In this document: one piece after another, positions 60,076 to 64,000 of the stretch
How positions within the stretch are numbered: position 1 is the first letter of the stretch
Layout of the letters: each line of letters starts with the position of its first letter
Source of the DNA: G963663315 sp965116335
GTDB lineage: Bacteria; Pseudomonadota; Gammaproteobacteria; Arenicellales; Poriferihabitantaceae
Assembly: GCA_965116335.1 (NCBI GenBank)
Contig: OZ220677.1
Coordinates: 310,001 to 374,000, forward strand
Length of the DNA: 64,000 nucleotides
Direction of reading: 5' to 3'
Notes under the pieces: model-generated
Seen by the model: only the letters and a program-made list of their open reading frames with translations
The model's database searches: none
Told to the model about the DNA's origin: nothing
Made by a program: the position numbers and the translations under genes

Positions 60076-61452
60076 TTACAGAGACAGGCGCCGGACATCG
60101 GCAAATAATTGAGTCAGGCAAGCGACGAACCGTGCCGCTTCGGCGCCGTCCACTACCCGGTGGTCATAAGACAGGCTCAGTGGCAACAGCAGTCTGGGAA
60201 CAAATTCCTGACCCTCCCAGACAGGCATCGTTCTGGCGCGAGAGATTCCCAGAATGGCTACTTCCGGCGCATTGACGATGGGAGTAAACGCGATACCGCC
60301 AATCCCTCCCAGGCTCGAGATACTGATACATCCGCCTTTCAGATCATCCGCTCGGAGCCTGTTATTACGCGCCCGCTCGCTCAAGTCCGCAAGCTCCTGC
60401 GCCAGGTCGAAAATGCTTTTCCGGTCGGCATTGCGAATGACCGGAACCACCAATCCATCCGGCGTATCTATCGCGATGCCAACATTGAAATATCGCTTCA
60501 ATATCAACTGTTCCCTGTCGGGTGCCAGTGAAGCATTGAAGTTCGGGTATTCTTTCAAGGCTCCGACCAGGGCCTTGATAACGAACGGAAGCAGGGTGAC
60601 GCGGAATCCTTTGCTTGCAGCTTCCGCTTTCAGCGATTGTCGGAACGCCTCCAACTCGGTAATGTCCGCTTCGTCATGGTGGGTGACATGGGGGATATTC
60701 AGCCACGCCCGTTGCAGGTGGGGCCCGGATAATTTTTTGATGCGAGTCAAGTGGACGGTTTCGACCTCGCCAAATTCAGAAAAATCAATTTCCGGTATTG
60801 CTGGAATGCCGACTCCTGTCTGTTGTTCCGTTGGTCGGGGACTCGCCAGTTGTTGCTTGATCCAGGTTTTCACATCTTCTTTCAGAATCCTGCCTTTCGG
60901 TCCGCTGCCAGCGACCCGGGTTAAGTCGGCTCCCAGTTCGCGGGCGAAGCGTCGAATACCGGGGCTGGCATGGGGGAGGGGGGAGGGCTCGTCTGTCCCC
61001 CCTCCCAATCCGCTTCGCGGATTGGACTCCCCCTCAAGGGGGGAGTGATTGGATTTGGTGGGGGGAGTGACTGGGTCGGAGTGTGACTCCCTCTCCTGGG
61101 GGAAATGACTCTCCCTCTCTGGCTCTTTGGCGGGGATTGTTTGTCCCCCCACCAAATCCGCTTCGCGGATTTGACTCCCCCTCAAGGGGGGAGTAATTGG
61201 ATCGGTGGTCTGCGCCTGCGTGATCTCTGCTACCAGCGCTCCTTCACGCACCCGGTCGCCGATTGCAACCTCGATACTCTTCACCACGCCTCCAACCGGA
61301 CTCGGAATCTCCATCGTAGCCTTGTCGCTTTCCAGCGTGATGACCGGGTCTTCAACGGCGATTGTGTCACCGACACCAATCAGCACCTCTATGATCTCGA
61401 CTTCATCGAAATCACCAATATCGGGGATTGTGACCTGCGTCATTTTCGTCAT
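60076..61452 (-). CDS. aceF: Dihydrolipoamide acetyltransferase (E2 of pyruvate dehydrogenase)
   Basis: Core enzyme of 458 residues with a single lipoyl domain (residues 4-80; lipoyl Lys in LESDKATMEIPSP), a peripheral-subunit-binding domain (PGIRRFARELGADLTRVAGS then GPKGRILKEDV, near 163-195) and the acetyltransferase domain (catalytic SYDHRVVDGAEAARF). The linker between lipoyl and binding domains (about residues 85-160) is encoded by two family C repeats and reads PITPPLRGSQIREADLVGG and SPLEGESNPRSGLGGG, instead of the usual Ala/Pro-rich linker. The frame is intact. The start overlaps aceE. Confidence 0.95.
   Translation of the reverse strand: MTKMTQVTIPDIGDFDEVEIIEVLIGVGDTIAVEDPVITLESDKATMEIPSPVGGVVKSIEVAIGDRVREGALVAEITQAQTTDPITPPLRGSQIREADLVGGQTIPAKEPERESHFPQERESHSDPVTPPTKSNHSPLEGESNPRSGLGGGTDEPSPLPHASPGIRRFARELGADLTRVAGSGPKGRILKEDVKTWIKQQLASPRPTEQQTGVGIPAIPEIDFSEFGEVETVHLTRIKKLSGPHLQRAWLNIPHVTHHDEADITELEAFRQSLKAEAASKGFRVTLLPFVIKALVGALKEYPNFNASLAPDREQLILKRYFNVGIAIDTPDGLVVPVIRNADRKSIFDLAQELADLSERARNNRLRADDLKGGCISISSLGGIGGIAFTPIVNAPEVAILGISRARTMPVWEGQEFVPRLLLPLSLSYDHRVVDGAEAARFVACLTQLFADVRRLSL
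60993..61070. repeat. Family C repeat inside aceF (linker, second copy)
   Basis: CAATCCGCTTCGCGGATTGG plus CCCCCTCAAGGGGGG plus GGATTTGGTGGGGGG, in frame within the aceF linker. Confidence 0.85.
61143..61198. repeat. Family C repeat inside aceF (linker, first copy)
   Basis: CCCCCCACCAAATCCGCTTC to CCCCCTCAAGGGGGGAG, in frame, just after the lipoyl domain. Confidence 0.85.
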
Positions 61453-64000
61453 ACCGTAATCGGGTTCGGTTTATCTGTGTCTATGCCCAACTTCTGACGC
61501 GCCTTCTCCAGCTCTTCCAGCGGGAACGACTCCATATCAGATAACGCCTTCAACGCCGTATGCGTGATATGTCTGCGGTCTACCTCGAAGAATTCGCGTA
61601 GCTTCTCCCGGGTATCACTGCGACCATACCCATCGGTGCCCAGCACATGATAATGGTTGGGTACAAACGCCCGGATCTGTTCGGCATATAGTCGAATGTA
61701 ATCGGTGGCCGCGATAACCGGTCCTTCGGTATTGCCCAGACACATCTCCACATAGCTCTGCCGCGGCGTATCGGTCGTGCGCAATCGGTTTTGTCGCTGC
61801 ACATCGTGTCCGTCCCGGGCTAACTCGTTAAAACTGGTCACACTCCAGATGTCGGCGCTGACCCCATACTCCTCGTCCAGCAATACAGCCGCCGCCTCAA
61901 TCTCCCGCACGATGGCACCGCCACCCAACAACTGAACCTTGTGCACATTGTCCTCGCTTCCCGTGCGTTTGAGCAGATACATTCCCTTCAAAATGCCTTC
62001 TTCGGCGTTTTCGGGCATTGCAGGATGAAAGTAATTTTCATTCATCACGGTAATGTAATAATAAACACTTTCCTGTTTTTGATACATTCGACGCAATCCG
62101 TCATAGATGATCACGGCCAGTTCATAGCAGTAGGCGGGGTCGTAGGAAACACAGTTCGGAACCGTGGATGCCAGAATCAGGCTGTGTCCGTCCTGGTGCT
62201 GTAGCCCCTCGCCAGCCAGCGTGGTTCTGCCAGCAGTACCCCCCATGATGAACCCGCGCGCGCGACTGTCTCCAGCGGCCCAGCACAGATCGCCAATGCG
62301 CTGGAATCCGAACATCGAGTAGAGAATATAAAATGGAATGGTGAACAGGTCATGGTTGCTGTAGGAGGTGCCAGCGGCAATCCATGACGACATCGCGCCT
62401 GCTTCATTGATGCCTTCCTGGAGCACCTGGCCGGTCTTGTCTTCACGGTAGAACATCAATTGATCGGAATCAACCGGCTCATACAACTGTCCTTCCGGGG
62501 AGTAGATGCCGAGCTGCCTGAACATACCCTCCATGCCGAATGTGCGGGATTCGTCCGGGATGATCGGTACGATGTAATCCTTCAGTTCCTTGTCTCTGAC
62601 CAATGCGGACAGGATTCTGACAAAAGCCATGGTGGTCGAAATCTTACGCTCGCCCGTGCCGGCAAACTGGGACTCGAAAATGTCTGCCTCCGGGAACTTG
62701 AACGCAGGAACGCATACACTTCTGCGGGCTGGCAGGAAGCCGCCCAGTTGTTGCCTTCGTTCCAGAATATAGCGCACCTCCGGGGAATCTCTTTCAGGAC
62801 GATAAAAAGGCGCTTTGGCAATCTCCTCGTCAGTCAACGGAATGTTGAATCGGTCCCGGAACGCCAGCAGCGCTTCCTCCCCCATCTTCTTCTGCTGATG
62901 CGTGGTATTCTGGCCCTCTCCCGCTTCACCCATGCCATAACCTTTCACGGTTTTCGCCAGTATCACCGTGGGTTGGCCAGTATGATGAGTGGCTGCATGG
63001 TAGGCCGCATAGATTTTGTGCGGGTCGTGACCACCCCGATTCAAGCGCCAGATATCCTCGTCGGTCATGTTGGCGACCATGGCTTTTAACTCCGGGTTTT
63101 TGCCGAAGAACTTTTCCCGGACATACGCCCCGTCATTGGCCTTGAATGCCTGGTATTCACCATCCACAGCCTCTTCCATACGCTGTTTCAGCAATCCCTT
63201 GTCATCGCGTCTCAGCAGTTTGTCCCAGTATCCGCCCCAGATCAGTTTGATGACATTCCAGCCTGAACCGCGGAAATCGCCTTCCAGTTCCTGAATGATC
63301 TTGCCGTTTCCCCGCACCGGGCCATCCAGCCTTTGCAGATTGCAATTTACCACGAAGATCAGATTATCCAGTTTTTCACGGCCTGCGATAGCCAGCGCTC
63401 CCATTGATTCGGGTTCATCCATTTCCCCATCCCCCAGAAACACCCAGATTTTCCGGTCACCGGCATCAATCAAACCGCGATTATGCAGATATTTCATGAA
63501 TCTGGCCTGATAAATCGCCATGATCGGCCCGAGTCCCATGGAAACCGTGGGGAATTGCCAGAAATCAGGCATCAGCCACGGGTGGGGGTAAGAGGACAGT
63601 CCACAACCATCGACCTCCTGGCGAAACAACCGGAGATCCTCCTTGTTCAGGCGTCCTTCGAGATAGGCTCTTGCATAAATTCCGGGAGCGGAATGTCCCT
63701 GAATGAAGATCATGTCACCCGGCTGCTCTGGAGTACTGGCACGCCAGAAGTGATTGAAACCGACATCGTACAGGGTTGCCGCAGATGCGAAACTGGCAAT
63801 ATGACCACCCAGCTCAGTGGAGATTCGATTGGCCCGGATGACCATAGCCATCGCATTCCAGCGAATCAACGCCCGGATTCGTCTCTCCAGCCCATGGTCG
63901 CCCGGACTCGGTTGCTCCTGATCCGCGGGGATGGTGTTCAAGTAAGCGGTATTGGCTCGATAGGGAATATGGATTCCCGTTCTCCTGGCATGGTCGATCA
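61449..64000 (-). CDS. aceE: Pyruvate dehydrogenase E1 component, homodimeric, 5' end outside window
   Basis: Thiamine-diphosphate enzyme that decarboxylates pyruvate and acetylates the E2 lipoyl group. About 850 codons are present. The frame stays open to the right edge (GIHIPYRANTAY precedes the TTG at 63941), so the start and roughly the first 40-60 residues are missing. Seen: RRIRALIRWNAMAMVIRANR, GHIASFASAATLYDVGFNHF, the ThDP motif GDGEMDEPESMG to FVVNCNLQRLDGPVRGNGKI, and GTAGRTTLAGEGLQHQDGHS. First gene of aceE-aceF-lpd; overlaps aceF by a few bases. Confidence 0.97.
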   Translation of the reverse strand, partial: IDHARRTGIHIPYRANTAYLNTIPADQEQPSPGDHGLERRIRALIRWNAMAMVIRANRISTELGGHIASFASAATLYDVGFNHFWRASTPEQPGDMIFIQGHSAPGIYARAYLEGRLNKEDLRLFRQEVDGCGLSSYPHPWLMPDFWQFPTVSMGLGPIMAIYQARFMKYLHNRGLIDAGDRKIWVFLGDGEMDEPESMGALAIAGREKLDNLIFVVNCNLQRLDGPVRGNGKIIQELEGDFRGSGWNVIKLIWGGYWDKLLRRDDKGLLKQRMEEAVDGEYQAFKANDGAYVREKFFGKNPELKAMVANMTDEDIWRLNRGGHDPHKIYAAYHAATHHTGQPTVILAKTVKGYGMGEAGEGQNTTHQQKKMGEEALLAFRDRFNIPLTDEEIAKAPFYRPERDSPEVRYILERRQQLGGFLPARRSVCVPAFKFPEADIFESQFAGTGERKISTTMAFVRILSALVRDKELKDYIVPIIPDESRTFGMEGMFRQLGIYSPEGQLYEPVDSDQLMFYREDKTGQVLQEGINEAGAMSSWIAAGTSYSNHDLFTIPFYILYSMFGFQRIGDLCWAAGDSRARGFIMGGTAGRTTLAGEGLQHQDGHSLILASTVPNCVSYDPAYCYELAVIIYDGLRRMYQKQESVYYYITVMNENYFHPAMPENAEEGILKGMYLLKRTGSEDNVHKVQLLGGGAIVREIEAAAVLLDEEYGVSADIWSVTSFNELARDGHDVQRQNRLRTTDTPRQSYVEMCLGNTEGPVIAATDYIRLYAEQIRAFVPNHYHVLGTDGYGRSDTREKLREFFEVDRRHITHTALKALSDMESFPLEELEKARQKLGIDTDKPNPITV

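Overview
The window reads as a chromosome segment of a gammaproteobacterium. Housekeeping genes occur in orders usual for that class: ftsK-lolA-crcB-serS, dapB-carA-carB-greA, lepA-lepB-rnc-era-recO, and aceE-aceF-lpd with the homodimeric E1. Base composition is moderate and start codons are often TTG or GTG. I could not place it to genus. The accessory content (dispersed palindromic repeats, toxin-antitoxin remnants, paralogous ATPase-nucleases, a large repeat-rich autotransporter) fits a repeat-rich environmental or host-associated lineage. That last point is inference.

Layout. 1-5.2 kb: an AddAB-like nuclease/helicase pair, cut by the left edge. 5.3-9.4 kb: two near-identical AAA-ATPase/PD-(D/E)XK genes on the minus strand. 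Between them are dispersed repeats and a small gene that looks like a lasso-peptide precursor, whose frame is broken at an 11-base poly-C tract. 9.4-13.2 kb: RNase PH, an acetyltransferase, agmatinase, and a divergent O-acetylhomoserine sulfhydrylase. 13.3-14.2 kb: an orphan AbiEi antitoxin. 14.5-17.8 kb: a glycine betaine ABC operon (proX-W-V order). 17.9-21.4 kb: FdhD, a PuuA-like glutamine synthetase and RluC. 21.4-34.1 kb: core genes ftsK to carB, then greA, carbonic anhydrase, an HD protein and a carrier.

34.2-39.5 kb is accessory: a Tat-signal SDR, a third ATPase-nuclease that has truncated yefM beside a damaged yoeB, an intact TacA/TacT-type module with a palindromic operator, and a divergent pair of an XRE regulator and a secreted triple-repeat protein sharing two 17-bp operators. 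39.6-44.1 kb: peroxiredoxin, SDR, Gfo/Idh oxidoreductase, mobA and a tungstate-type ABC pair. 44.3-49.3 kb: lepA-lepB-rnc-era-recO. 49.3-52 kb: a HigBA-type module, repeats, and an IS1202-like element with long flanking direct repeats. 52-58.5 kb: an octanucleotide repeat array, a cluster of dispersed repeats and a giant Calx-beta autotransporter. 58.6-64 kb: the pyruvate dehydrogenase operon, with dispersed repeats inside the aceF linker. aceE runs off the right edge.

Three dispersed repeat families recur. Family A is a short palindrome with a TTCCCGCG/CGCGGGAA core. Family B is about 90 bp with TCGTAGGGG/CCCCTACGA ends. Family C has a CCCCTCAAGGGGGG core with CAATCCGC..GCGGATTG arms. They sit between genes and at gene ends, and have entered coding sequence in aceF, recO and the upstream part of the autotransporter frame. 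The strongest candidates for something new are the lasso-like precursor with its homopolymer, the repeat-protein/XRE pair with twin operators, and the octanucleotide array whose copy number sets whether an upstream start is in frame with a 6.4-kb reading frame.
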